Of a stretch of DNA of 64,000 bases, positions 17,891-26,759 are shown piece after piece. Under the pieces are notes generated by a model that saw only the letters and a program-made list of their open reading frames with translations, did not search any database and was not told the DNA's origin. The translations under genes and the position numbers were made by a program. Origin of the DNA: Paenibacillus sp. RC67 (GTDB lineage Bacteria; Bacillota; Bacilli; Paenibacillales; NBRC-103111); contig NZ_CP125098.1 of assembly GCF_030020805.1 (NCBI RefSeq), positions 6,533,501 to 6,597,500 of the forward strand, written 5' to 3'. Position 1 is the first letter of the stretch. Each line of letters starts with the position of its first letter.

Positions 17891-17920
17891 TTACCTTAAA
17901 CGAATGAATTTGATGATCAT
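17891..17920 (-). CDS. Leader peptide MIIKFIRLR of the rRNA methyltransferase
   Basis: A 9-codon ORF, MIIKFIRLR-stop, with a well-placed TAGGAGAG 7 bases before the ATG. It ends in Arg-Leu-Arg, the +x+ motif at which macrolide-bound ribosomes arrest in ErmD-class leader peptides (MRLR). The stop lies 3 bases before the attenuator 5' arm. The ATTCATTCG within the ORF is also complementary to CGAATGAAT just upstream of the methyltransferase start. Confidence 0.72.
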   Translation of the reverse strand: MIIKFIRLR

Positions 17921-17968
17921 AATGTAACTCTCCTACAAAGTTAAATAAAGCTTTTAAAACCAGATCTT

Positions 17969-17977
17969 ATTATAACA
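17969..17977 (-). promoter_or_regulatory. Extended -10 promoter for the leader-methyltransferase transcript
   Basis: TGTTATAAT on the minus strand matches the extended -10 consensus TGnTATAAT. No good -35 is seen, as is usual for extended -10 promoters. Transcription would start near 17962, giving a leader of about 180 nt. Confidence 0.5.
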
Positions 17978-18001
17978 TAATCTGCCCTCTCATTCTTATG
18001 A

Positions 18002-19141
18002 TTAAAGGCCCAACATATTCCCTTTCTCTAAACGCAGGATCTGCTTCTCACCAGCATCAGCTAGTGTACGGAATTGATCGATCGTTTCACGCATCTTAGG
18101 AAGGGCTTCTTGTTTATATATGCTTATGGAATCGAAAGCCGACAATACGTCAGTGAATGCTTGTTTCAATGTATCAACCGAAACGCTAGTTTGCATAGCT
18201 TGTTTTTGTATCGCAACCCCCTGCTCCTTCAACATCCTTGATGTACCTGCGATAATATCGTTCGTCGTTTGGTTCAAAAGGTCGATCTTTTTCAGAACGA
18301 TTCCTTGATTGTAGAGCGCACTTGCCACGGTTACAGCAATTCTCAAGGCAGAAATAGTAACGGTATTAGCCCTGTCGACTCCACGAATGAGCTCTTTATT
18401 GTTACGAATGATAACCTCGAATGCCATGATGCCTTGTTGATTCACGGCCAACATTTGCTGCATATCCATCAAGCGCTGACGCAAAGGAAATAGCACTTCT
18501 TCCGTGATGAAACGGATTTTGTCAGGGTCCTCATTACGCATTTTGGCTGCTTCAATTTGCGTTTCAATGGACTCATCCATTAGCATTCCGAGTTGAATTT
18601 CTTTTCTAAGTTTTTTAGTCAATTCCCGAACTTCCTGTTGTTCGATTTCAAGCGTAGTGTTATCATTTTTGAGCGTCGATTTCCCTTTTTCCAGAGAAAC
18701 CACAATATCTGCAATCACAACATCCGCTTTTTCATATTTAAGGAAGTACGCACGTAAAGGATTGAACAGTTTTCCAAGGAGACCTCTCTTTGCAAAGTCG
18801 ACTACGCTCGGGTCCAAATCTTTTAACTGAATATGCAATTCGGCGAGACCCTTGGCTACTGGCCCCCCCTCATCACCAAGCTTTGAAAGGTTTCCTACTG
18901 TAACCTGCAGCATCGTATTTTTTTTCGAGGACATTCTCATTGTATTTAAGCCGTAAGTATCGATGGATTGCAGTATTTCTTTCTTCTTATCAAGCGATTC
19001 AAGATCCAATTCCATAATAATAGCAACATTTGCATCCGCTGCCTCTTTCAGCTTTGCTATCTCCTCTGGTACAGGTTTCACCTCTTGCTCTATCGCTTCC
19101 TTGATGACTTCCTGACTTACGACTTCCATTGAAAATGACAT
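18002..19141 (-). CDS. Toxic anion resistance protein TelA family
   Basis: A 379-residue, largely alpha-helical cytosolic protein of the TelA/KlaA/YaaN family (PF05816), linked to tellurite resistance, colicin tolerance and cell-envelope stress. Recognisable parts are PLRAYFLKYEKADVVIADIV, SLEKGKSTLKNDNTTLEIEQ, RQRLMDMQQMLAVNQQGIMA and RGVDRANTVTISALRIAVTV. Length fits the family. AAAGGAGG lies before the ATG, 21 bases after the vWA gene stop. It is the last gene of a three-gene operon. Confidence 0.92.
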   Translation of the reverse strand: MSFSMEVVSQEVIKEAIEQEVKPVPEEIAKLKEAADANVAIIMELDLESLDKKKEILQSIDTYGLNTMRMSSKKNTMLQVTVGNLSKLGDEGGPVAKGLAELHIQLKDLDPSVVDFAKRGLLGKLFNPLRAYFLKYEKADVVIADIVVSLEKGKSTLKNDNTTLEIEQQEVRELTKKLRKEIQLGMLMDESIETQIEAAKMRNEDPDKIRFITEEVLFPLRQRLMDMQQMLAVNQQGIMAFEVIIRNNKELIRGVDRANTVTISALRIAVTVASALYNQGIVLKKIDLLNQTTNDIIAGTSRMLKEQGVAIQKQAMQTSVSVDTLKQAFTDVLSAFDSISIYKQEALPKMRETIDQFRTLADAGEKQILRLEKGNMLGL

Positions 19142-19162
19142 GTCAATCCTCCTTTGGCTGCG

Positions 19163-20851
19163 TTACATCTGAACATTAAATAAATTACCTAGCTTGTAGA
19201 CCACATCATCTGTATCTGCATTAATACTTGCCGCTTCATTGATACTTGAAATACTTTGAAGTGCCTTGATGTTGGCGTTATAGCCGACAGTATAGATAGG
19301 GATTTTAAATGTCTCAATTAACCCTTTAATATCATTTAATGAATGGCCCTCATTTGTTTCCCCATCACTCAGAACGAAAATGATAGGCTTAATGCCGGGG
19401 TTGGCAGCTACTTCATCTTGAAGCATCTTCATCGCTACAATAATGGCATCAAAGGTGGCCGTGCCTCCGCTAGCTTGGAGACTATTCACAGCACCTACAA
19501 ACATGGACTGCTGAGTAGTATCGTATTTGCCGATAGGTAGCTTAATGGTTACCCCACTTGAATAAGAGACAAGACCGATGCTATTGTTTTTGCCTAAATA
19601 CTTTTGGCCTTTTATCAAAGATTCCTTCAAGCGGTTGATAGGAACTCCTGCCATGCTGCCCGAAACATCGGTTACAAAAACGGCTGCAATGGGCTTACTG
19701 CCGTCCTTCTTTTCTTTCCAAACCTTCTGCGCAGAAGACAGAAGATTTCCATCCACTGCTGCGACTTCCGATTTGTACTCCTCGAGACTGTTAAAGCCTT
19801 TTTGCTGTGCAGTCTTCTGATACTTATCCTGCGTCACAAATTCCGAGAACTTCGTAAGAAGTTCTGATTTATTTTGTGGAAGATCGCCTAATGCATATAA
19901 TGGACTGTCATGTCTCACACCAAAAGGAGTAAAGACGAAGCCTGTTTTCAAGTCAGCCGTATTAACATATGTTTGGTACTCAAGAACGAAACCGTCAAGA
20001 GCACCAGACTTAGCCGCGTCTCGCATCTGAATGGTTGTAGATGCAATAAACGGAACGTTGGATTGAAATTTCTCAAAACCTTGAACCGCTTTATCACTCA
20101 AGAGATTTGAACTGTCGAACGTGCTGAGCGCAGTTACGAGAAAGTTTAACCCCGTAGAACTGGCAAATGGATCGGTATAACCCATGGCAAATTCGTTATT
20201 CGCAATAGCATCCGTGACGGTTTTCACATTCACCGAACCATATTTGCCTACAATAGCATCATATTTCGACTTCGTTATAACAATTCCAGGTACATTACCA
20301 GTGAGTCGCTTGGCAACGAGCTGCGTTTTGACACCGCTGGCCTTAACCATTTCTCCCCACAATTCATTTGAAGGGGTAAAAGCATCTGGAACATATTTTG
20401 CGGATTTAATATAATCAGCAGCTGTTCCTGAGGCAATATTGCGAATTTTAACGGAAGCAGGCTTACCGTTTACAACGATATTGGCTTTGTTAAACTCTGT
20501 AGCTACCTCAGTCAACCAACCGTCAACGCCGGTCCCCGACTTTTCTGTAGAGGAGAAGATTTCCACAAAATTATCCGTTGTGTTGTTTACGGTTATAGGA
20601 AACTTGGAGATATCCGGCAAGGAGGCAGCAACATCAACTGGGTTAAGGTCTATTTGCCCCTTTACTGGTGTTTCTGTAGCAATGGAGACATCCGAGTATA
20701 GCTTTTTTAATTTCTTGGCGGCCTCTTCGGTAGTAATCTGCGCATTTGATTTTCCAAAATTCGAAGTTAGACTTACCCCTGCATAGACCATGATGAATAC
20801 GAATACAACGATAATACCTGAAATGAGAAAGAACTTGCTTTTTCTTGGCAT
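19163..20851 (-). CDS. Membrane-anchored substrate-binding and vWA domain protein
   Basis: 562 residues: one N-terminal membrane helix (7-29), an extracellular type-2 solute-binding-like domain (about 75-370; GTAADYIKSAKYVPDAFTPS, AMGYTDPFASSTGLNFLVTA) and a C-terminal von Willebrand factor A domain (about 390-555). The MIDAS is complete: FVTDVSGSMAG, the Thr in GGTATFDAI and LSDGETNEG. The combination suggests an extracytoplasmic ligand sensor with metal-dependent protein contact. It lies between the XpaC-like and TelA genes with 12- and 21-base gaps. AAGGGGTG precedes the ATG. Confidence 0.87.
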   Translation of the reverse strand: MPRKSKFFLISGIIVVFVFIMVYAGVSLTSNFGKSNAQITTEEAAKKLKKLYSDVSIATETPVKGQIDLNPVDVAASLPDISKFPITVNNTTDNFVEIFSSTEKSGTGVDGWLTEVATEFNKANIVVNGKPASVKIRNIASGTAADYIKSAKYVPDAFTPSNELWGEMVKASGVKTQLVAKRLTGNVPGIVITKSKYDAIVGKYGSVNVKTVTDAIANNEFAMGYTDPFASSTGLNFLVTALSTFDSSNLLSDKAVQGFEKFQSNVPFIASTTIQMRDAAKSGALDGFVLEYQTYVNTADLKTGFVFTPFGVRHDSPLYALGDLPQNKSELLTKFSEFVTQDKYQKTAQQKGFNSLEEYKSEVAAVDGNLLSSAQKVWKEKKDGSKPIAAVFVTDVSGSMAGVPINRLKESLIKGQKYLGKNNSIGLVSYSSGVTIKLPIGKYDTTQQSMFVGAVNSLQASGGTATFDAIIVAMKMLQDEVAANPGIKPIIFVLSDGETNEGHSLNDIKGLIETFKIPIYTVGYNANIKALQSISSINEAASINADTDDVVYKLGNLFNVQM

Positions 20852-20863
20852 TCACAGCACCCC

Positions 20864-21601
20864 TTACTGTTTGTAATATTTGGTTTGTTTAATTAAGGAG
20901 TCAATCTCCTGCATACAAGGCATCGCTTCAATGTCCCCAAGCTCCAAGCTATCTAATCGTGATATTTCCAATATCAACTTGTCTAGCTTTAACAAGATTT
21001 CTTCGTTCGTAGAAAGGGAATTTTTGATAAAAGTCATATAATCGTTGTACACCACAGTTCTTTCCTGGAGAATCTTCGGCGATAATTGGGCCGATTTTTG
21101 ACTGATGACACTTTGATACTCTGTCTCATCAAAAACATAAAGCCTGTTCAGAATACTTTTTACATTAAGATAAAATAGCTTTTCTACCTCCTGGGTTACA
21201 GAAAAAAACTTTATGTAGCTTAGCTCAGTGGAATCAAATCTCTGATTTAGAATTTCTAGTAAGGTCTCTTTCTTCTTTACAATTCGTTCCATCTGATTTA
21301 AAGCAAGAGCAATGTCTTTCTCCAACACTTTTACTCTTCTGTAGTGAGTCAAAGCCTCCACATAGTCCTCATGGGTTTTGATCTGTTTTACAGGCAGCGT
21401 GACGGGTGGCTTAAACAGCAATGCAAAACTGCCATAGAGCAGCACAAGCACACTGGCGAATACTACAGTTACTCCGATAGCAGTATCAAGAGGGCTACCG
21501 CCTATCTCTATCCCTAGAAATCCAGGGGAGAGGACTATAATATTCAGAACGATCACACTTATAATTAGTCCCAGTAGTTTTATGTACTTTGTAAGATCCA
21601 A
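20864..21601 (-). CDS. Two-helix membrane/coiled-coil protein (XpaC-like)
   Basis: 245 residues: two N-terminal membrane helices (about 8-27 and 41-63) and a helical cytosolic domain rich in Leu/Glu/Lys heptads (about 75-235, e.g. ALNQMERIVKKKETLLEIL). Bacillus pairs TelA-like YaaN with XpaC, which has the same outline, so an XpaC-type partner is likely, but direct homology is not certain. TTG start at 21601 with AGGAGGTG 6 bases upstream. First gene of the TelA operon. Confidence 0.6.
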   Translation of the reverse strand: MDLTKYIKLLGLIISVIVLNIIVLSPGFLGIEIGGSPLDTAIGVTVVFASVLVLLYGSFALLFKPPVTLPVKQIKTHEDYVEALTHYRRVKVLEKDIALALNQMERIVKKKETLLEILNQRFDSTELSYIKFFSVTQEVEKLFYLNVKSILNRLYVFDETEYQSVISQKSAQLSPKILQERTVVYNDYMTFIKNSLSTNEEILLKLDKLILEISRLDSLELGDIEAMPCMQEIDSLIKQTKYYKQ

Positions 21602-22226
21602 TGATTACACCTCCTATGGATACCACGTAACTAACATTTCCCTAGGGTCTTCTCGAAATCGAGAGTCGGAACCTGTTAAAATGAACCATCAATATATATT
21701 TTATCAAAAATAGTTATTATTTTGTTGTTTTTTGTAAGGTTGAGGCAGCATTAAACGTGCTGCTACCATGTAATACGCTCCAAAATAAGGATTGTATTCA
21801 AATTATTAAATAATTCTGTGAACAAAATATCACCATAGATCGATGGGCGTCTGTTTTCAACTTTTGCGGCATACATGTCAATCAGGATTAAAAGGGGAGT
21901 TTAATCAAGGCAAGTTTGGGAGGGGGACTTATTTCCGTTTGTATCCATTCTACCACAATATGGATGGAGTAAGATTGTACAATAATTTGTGCAGCTTCAA
22001 CAAAACAAAGAAGCTGCCGTTAAGCTAGCTCCTCCTCATCGTTCATTAAATAATCTCTGAAGTAAATACCCTTCTCGCCGATGTTTCAATCTATAATGTA
22101 ATAGATACGCACTACTCCACACGTGGGTCGAGGTCTTGAATAAGCGTGACTAAAGACTAAACTATACAGCTCTACCTTTGTCCACAACGAGTAGAGTTTT
22201 GCTAACATCTCAACAAATGGAGGAGA
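21602..22226. other. 625-bp intergenic region, no confident gene
   Basis: AT-rich. It holds a TCTCGATTTCGAGA hairpin in the leader of the XpaC-like gene and a GCAGCTTC/GAAGCTGC inverted repeat near 21995. The minus strand near 22025-22090 reads as a protein-like C-terminus (EKGIYFRDYLMNDEEELA, then stop) preceded by an in-frame stop, so it may be a gene remnant. A 61-codon plus-strand ORF at 21843 has no ribosome site. Confidence 0.5.
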
Positions 22227-22769
22227 TTGACGAATGGATTAAACGTTGATAAAGAACTTTATCCGAACCTATTCCGGGAGCACAATTGGGGGAGGATTAT
22301 TTCAAACTTCGAGGTATTTAACAACGTCCCAGAACGATTAATAAGCAATATAAATATTGTACCTTTCATTAATAGGAAATGTATTTTAATCCAACTGGAC
22401 AATGGCAATTGGGAAATACCCGGCGGTACATTAGAGGCAAATGAGAGTTATCAATCCGCATTGGATCGTGAGCTGGTAGAAGAGGCAGGAGCAAGGCTTG
22501 TTTCATCGTTTACGATTTTTGGAGCATGGAAATTTATTTCTTCAGCAGAAAAACCTTATAGGCCCCATTTGCCGCATCCTATTTATTATCGAGTCGTTGG
22601 GTATGGTGACGTTGAATTAGCATCTGTCCCCTTGATACCGGAGGGTGGCGAAAATGTTGTAGCCGTTGAGGCAATGACAATACAGGAAGCAAAGCAAAAT
22701 TTTATCCATACAGGCAGACCAGATTTAGCCGAATTGTATGAAATAGCAGACTTGTTAAGAACGAAGTAA
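22227..22769 (+). CDS. Nudix hydrolase
   Basis: 180 residues. The Nudix box is complete, G-TLEAN-E-x7-RELVEEAGA within PGGTLEANESYQSALDREL and the residues after it (about 71-94), which binds Mg and cleaves nucleoside diphosphate-X bonds. A proposed TTG start at 22227 has a GGAGGAG very close upstream, so the start is uncertain. The 3' end overlaps the convergent GrpB gene by 15 bases. Substrate unknown. Confidence 0.85.
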   Translation: MTNGLNVDKELYPNLFREHNWGRIISNFEVFNNVPERLISNINIVPFINRKCILIQLDNGNWEIPGGTLEANESYQSALDRELVEEAGARLVSSFTIFGAWKFISSAEKPYRPHLPHPIYYRVVGYGDVELASVPLIPEGGENVVAVEAMTIQEAKQNFIHTGRPDLAELYEIADLLRTK

Positions 22770-23279
22770 TCCGGATTTACGCAGTATTTCCTTGACAAAA
22801 TCGGATTTTGCCTCTGCATAAGCTATCCTGTCATTGCTATAAATACCTGCTAGTTCAACTTTTAATTGCTCATATCTGTTACGATCCCTATCATGAGTTC
22901 TTAAATAATCTCTAAAAGCCAGATGCTCTTGAAGGAAACGACTTCCTTTGCTGTAATACAAATGAATTTGATGTGTTCTTGGTGAGCCTTTGGTCAAATA
23001 ATAACGTCCTGGGAGGGCCGTATTGCTTTTATGTACATACCCTAATGCTTCAAAAGCCTGAATTGTTGCAGTCGTGTTGTTTTCATACTCCATTTCAATA
23101 GCGATATCAATAATGGGTTTTGCGCTAATATTCTTAATAGCGGTACTTCCAATATGGTGAATTCCATAAATGAGGTGACCTATCCTACTCTCAATTTCTT
23201 TCTTTTCTGTTAAAAACTCTTTTTCCCAGTCCTCCGTCCAAGGGACTAAGAATACTTTACCACCAGGCACACCAAGCAT
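22755..23279 (-). CDS. GrpB family protein (UPF0157, nucleotidyltransferase fold)
   Basis: 174 residues with the family signature HHIGSTAIKNISAKPIIDI (GST..P..DI, as in minimal nucleotidyltransferases), LGYVHKSNTALPGRYYLTKG and the C-terminal FRDYLRTHDRDRNRYEQLK. The ATG at 23279 is favoured over one at 23285 because GGAGGT sits 6 bases before it. Function not established in the family; a role in CoA or nucleotide metabolism has been suggested. Confidence 0.87.
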   Translation of the reverse strand: MLGVPGGKVFLVPWTEDWEKEFLTEKKEIESRIGHLIYGIHHIGSTAIKNISAKPIIDIAIEMEYENNTTATIQAFEALGYVHKSNTALPGRYYLTKGSPRTHQIHLYYSKGSRFLQEHLAFRDYLRTHDRDRNRYEQLKVELAGIYSNDRIAYAEAKSDFVKEILRKSGLLRS

Positions 23280-23657
23280 ATTCATACCTCCATTTAAACA
23301 TTGAAGTTGTCCGTTTGTTGGTTTAGAATATTATCTTTTCAGCATAGTTTATATTACCATATTTTGGATTACCCACTCCTTTTTAAAACAAAAATATTTT
23401 AAATTCGTTAGCCTCCCCTTTTGTTTATAGGGTTGTCCCATTAGTCTAGTCCAGCGTGCCCAGTCTGGATTTCGGGTAATAACTTTGAAATGTATTATGC
23501 AATCTTACATAAAGAAAATATGAGTCAGAGACTCCTCCGGCTTCATGTATACGGGAATCTGGGTAAGGAGATTCTAACACCAAGGTGGATAATGATTCCA
23601 GAAGGGGTTATTCTTAAAGAACAGACGCCTAGGAAAGTATGCAGGAGGTGACCCCGC

Positions 23658-25106
23658 TTGTTCGGATTTCAAGATATTTATAATTTACTGACTCTCCTTA
23701 ATTATCTTTTTGCCATAGCCATCATCTTTTTTGAACGTCGCAATGTGGTGGCCACATGGGCATGGCTGATGGTTCTTCTCTTCCTTCCCGGCGTGGGCTT
23801 TATCATTTATTTACTGGTTGGCAAAACGTTAAACGGCCGCCGGATGAGAGCAATGAGGGATGAAACGAGGAACGAATTCAACGCGGTATCGCGTCAGCAG
23901 ACAGAGCAAATTGAGCTCGGAGTCATGCACTATGTCGACCCGTCCATGGAAGCCTACCGGGATATGATGCATATGAACCTGATGAGCAGCCGTTATTCCG
24001 TACTGACCCAGGATAATCAAGTTGAGATTTTCACAGATGGCCGTAGTAAGTTTACCTCGTTATTTGCGGCGATTCGTGAGGCGGAGCTTTACATTCATCT
24101 GCAGTACTACATTGTGCGGGCGGATGCGCTCGGTCAGGAGCTAATCCGTCTTCTGACGCAAAAAGCTCAGGAGGGCGTCGAGGTCAGACTATTGTATGAC
24201 GATGTCGGAAGCTATGGATTGCACAAACGCCTTCTCCAACCATTGCTTGATGCAGGCGGGAAGGCAGCTGCTTTTTTTCCGTCAAGGATCCCTTATTTGA
24301 ACCTGAGATTGAACTTTCGCAACCATCGCAAAGTAGGCGTCATCGATGGCAAATGGGGCTATATTGGAGGCTTCAATGTGGGTGATGAGTATCTGGGACT
24401 CGACCCTAAGCTCGGCCCCTGGAGGGATACCCATTTAAAGCTGGAGGGCAGTATCGTCAAAGTGCTGCAGGCCCATTTTATGATGGATTGGAATCGAACT
24501 ACCGCGCCGCCAATCAGCTATGAGGCTAAGTATTTCTCAGAGAATGTGTATCCGCAGGGCGTTGGTATGCAGATTGTGTCCAGCGGCCCCCACTCCAGTC
24601 GTCAGCAGATCAAAAATGCCTACATCAAAATGATTCATTCCGCTAAGCAAAGCATCTGCATTCAATCCCCTTATTTTGTTCCGGATGAGAGTCTGCTAAA
24701 TGCTTTGAAAATGGCCGCTTTATCCGGTATCGACGTCAAAGTTATGATTCCGGACCGCCCGGATCATTTCTTCGTCTTCTGGGCGTCACGCTCTTACTTG
24801 GGAGAACTATTGGAAAACGGAGTTCGTTGTTATTTGTACGAAGAAGGCTTTCTCCATGCCAAAACGCTTGTTATCGACGGCAAGGTCGCCTCGGTAGGTA
24901 CGGCTAATATTGATATCCGCAGCTTCAAGCTAAATTTCGAAATCAACGCCTTTATTTATGACACGAAGACGGCGAGCAAGCTTGAGGAGCTGTTTATGGC
25001 TGATCTGCATCATTCCCTTGAGCTGACCATGGATTCATACAAACGAAGATCTTATATAAGCCAGATCAAAGAATCGGTCGCCCGACTGCTGTCACCTCTG
25101 CTTTAA
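23658..25106 (+). CDS. cls: Cardiolipin synthase
   Basis: 482 residues. Two N-terminal membrane helices (residues 8-27 and 36-57) precede two phospholipase D domains with HKD motifs: NHRKVGVIDGKWGYIGGFN (about 223-241) and LHAKTLVIDGKVASVGTANI (about 398-417). The enzyme joins two phosphatidylglycerols to cardiolipin at the membrane. TTG start at 23658 with AGGAGGTG 7 bases upstream. The 378-bp gap before it (23280-23657) shows no convincing gene. Monocistronic with a terminator. Confidence 0.95.
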   Translation: MFGFQDIYNLLTLLNYLFAIAIIFFERRNVVATWAWLMVLLFLPGVGFIIYLLVGKTLNGRRMRAMRDETRNEFNAVSRQQTEQIELGVMHYVDPSMEAYRDMMHMNLMSSRYSVLTQDNQVEIFTDGRSKFTSLFAAIREAELYIHLQYYIVRADALGQELIRLLTQKAQEGVEVRLLYDDVGSYGLHKRLLQPLLDAGGKAAAFFPSRIPYLNLRLNFRNHRKVGVIDGKWGYIGGFNVGDEYLGLDPKLGPWRDTHLKLEGSIVKVLQAHFMMDWNRTTAPPISYEAKYFSENVYPQGVGMQIVSSGPHSSRQQIKNAYIKMIHSAKQSICIQSPYFVPDESLLNALKMAALSGIDVKVMIPDRPDHFFVFWASRSYLGELLENGVRCYLYEEGFLHAKTLVIDGKVASVGTANIDIRSFKLNFEINAFIYDTKTASKLEELFMADLHHSLELTMDSYKRRSYISQIKESVARLLSPLL

Positions 25107-25116
25107 CTGATGCAGG

Positions 25117-25152
25117 CTGGCGGCACCGGGCCGCCACTCGGTTTCTTTTATT
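25117..25152 (+). terminator. Terminator after cls
   Basis: Stem GGCGGC/GCCGCC with loop ACCGG, then CTCGGTTTCTTTT. Confidence 0.7.
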
Positions 25153-25156
25153 AGGG

Positions 25157-25192
25157 TAAAAAAAAGCAGCTGACGCTTAAGCGCCGCTGCGA
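25157..25192 (-). terminator. Terminator overlapping the end of the 162-aa gene
   Basis: On the minus strand GCAGCGGCGCTT pairs with GCGTCAGCTGC (imperfect), followed by eight T. It begins inside the last codons of the gene. Confidence 0.75.
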
Positions 25193-25665
25193 CTAAATCC
25201 TTCTTCTTGGAGGTACTTTTCAGCTTCCTCGTAGGTTTCAAAGGCCGATTCCAGGTTCTGTCTATCGTACACGTACCACAGCTCATCTTCATAAAAGAGC
25301 CGCAATGTATGGTTGTCCGGACCGATCCATAGCTCCTCGCTGCTTGATGCGGATGGAGCTGAAGATTTCTGCGAGGCTTGAGCGGCGTCCGGTGCAAGGG
25401 AGCGGATAGAAGCAGCAAGCAAGCTGCGAAGCTCCTCTTCACTAAGATCACGGATATTGACGAGCCCTTTCTCGTCAGTCGAATATCCCTTCAAATGTCC
25501 GGCATAGACGAAACCGTTGCCGTTTTTGTGCAGATGGTAGACGACATTTTTGCGGTCGAAGCCGCTGTCCTCATATTGAAAGTTAACCCGACCTAAGGAG
25601 ACATCCTTGCGCTCCAGCTCCGGGAATGATTCGATAACAGCCAATTTTTGTTCAAATGTGAGCAT
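25177..25665 (-). CDS. Conserved hypothetical protein (162 aa)
   Basis: Begins MLTFEQKLAVIESFPELERK; a first domain (1-90) contains VVYHLHKNGNGFVYAGHL and a short helical end, then a Ser/Ala linker (about 100-115) and a second small domain (SSEELWIGPDNHTLRLFY, YDRQNLESAFETYEEAEKYL). It resembles an uncharacterised protein widespread in Paenibacillus and Bacillus. GGAGGA lies 6 bases before the ATG at 25665. No catalytic motif is apparent. Confidence 0.75.
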   Translation of the reverse strand: MLTFEQKLAVIESFPELERKDVSLGRVNFQYEDSGFDRKNVVYHLHKNGNGFVYAGHLKGYSTDEKGLVNIRDLSEEELRSLLAASIRSLAPDAAQASQKSSAPSASSSEELWIGPDNHTLRLFYEDELWYVYDRQNLESAFETYEEAEKYLQEEGFSRSGA

Positions 25666-25795
25666 TTCATTTCCTCCGCGGTCCATAGGTGTTTTGTTGA
25701 TTATAGCACAGGATTGCACTAAGACCAATGCGACAATACCATGTCATCCATCTTTTGGGCCAAATCTGAGGGCTGCCCCCCTCTTCCACCCCTAA

Positions 25796-26524
25796 TTATG
25801 GCTTCCGGGCTTTGACAATTAGAAAATGCGGATGAGTTGAAAGATGATCGAACCATTTCTTATACCAAGCTTGGGCCTCGGGTGTGTTCATGCTGTTGAT
25901 AACTGGTTGCGGCTCTACGATCTGATCCACAATAAATTGACCTGATGTTACGTTAATAATTTCTTGCAGAGATCTCCTATAGAACGTGACCTCAACTGGA
26001 CCGGCCTCCTTCTTGTTCCATACCTCCGACAATAACTCATGGGCGAAGTAGTCTGGTCTATCAAACTGTTTAAAGTCCATAAAAGGATGATGTACAGAAA
26101 AGATTAAGCTTCCTCCTGGCTTCATTACTCGATGGAATTCACGGAAGGTTGGCACCCAATTGTCAATATAGTGAAGGGTTAACGAACTTACAATCAGATT
26201 GAAAGATTCATTGTCAAACGGAAGATTTTCCGTTAAATCACAAGTTAGCACATTTGCTTTATTGCCTACACGTCTTTTACAGGCTTCTACCATTTCAGGA
26301 CTTAGATCAACAGCAGTAACGTTAGCACCTTGTTTTAGAAATTGCTCCGTATACCAACCCGCGGCACAACCGGCATCCAGAAGGTCAAGTTGATTCAAAT
26401 CCGTTGGCATAAGCTTAATCATTGCTGGCCGTTCGTAATAAGCGTTATGCCCGCTCTGAGTATCCACATGTTTTTCGTAGTCTTTAGCCAATTTATCGTA
26501 CGCTTCCATAACCTGCTTCTTCAT
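25796..26524 (-). CDS. Class I SAM-dependent methyltransferase
   Basis: 242 residues. SAM motif I LLDAGCAAGWYTEQFL (about 48-63), acidic residue in VTAVDLSPEMVEA, motif II ADLTENLPF-type region CDLTENLPFDNESFNLIVSS and motif III LKPGG-type RVMKPGGSLIFS. UbiE/BioC-like small-molecule methyltransferase; substrate unknown. GAGGGTGA precedes the ATG by 8 bases. Confidence 0.88.
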   Translation of the reverse strand: MKKQVMEAYDKLAKDYEKHVDTQSGHNAYYERPAMIKLMPTDLNQLDLLDAGCAAGWYTEQFLKQGANVTAVDLSPEMVEACKRRVGNKANVLTCDLTENLPFDNESFNLIVSSLTLHYIDNWVPTFREFHRVMKPGGSLIFSVHHPFMDFKQFDRPDYFAHELLSEVWNKKEAGPVEVTFYRRSLQEIINVTSGQFIVDQIVEPQPVINSMNTPEAQAWYKKWFDHLSTHPHFLIVKARKP

Positions 26525-26759
26525 TGTCTTCTCACCCTCGATTCTATCGTTAGCGTTAGTTTAATAAAATGAGCCTGCTGCCGTGGCACCTGCTTTTCAT
26601 CTTATGCAATCTTCATAAACCATTCATAGATGTGGGTTATTCTGGTAAAATAGCATTGGACATCGAAACCCTTGTACGAAATCTCTGTTCCCTCAATCAT
26701 TATTAGGCATGAATCCGATGAAGGTATCTTTCATCATTATACAATAGGAGATGGTAAGG

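Noticed and set aside
21843-22028. 61-codon plus-strand ORF
   Set aside because: No ribosome site, odd composition, no family resemblance.
23520-23651. 43-codon ORF ending at the cls ribosome site
   Set aside because: No proper ribosome site upstream and Arg-rich, non-protein-like sequence; most likely chance.
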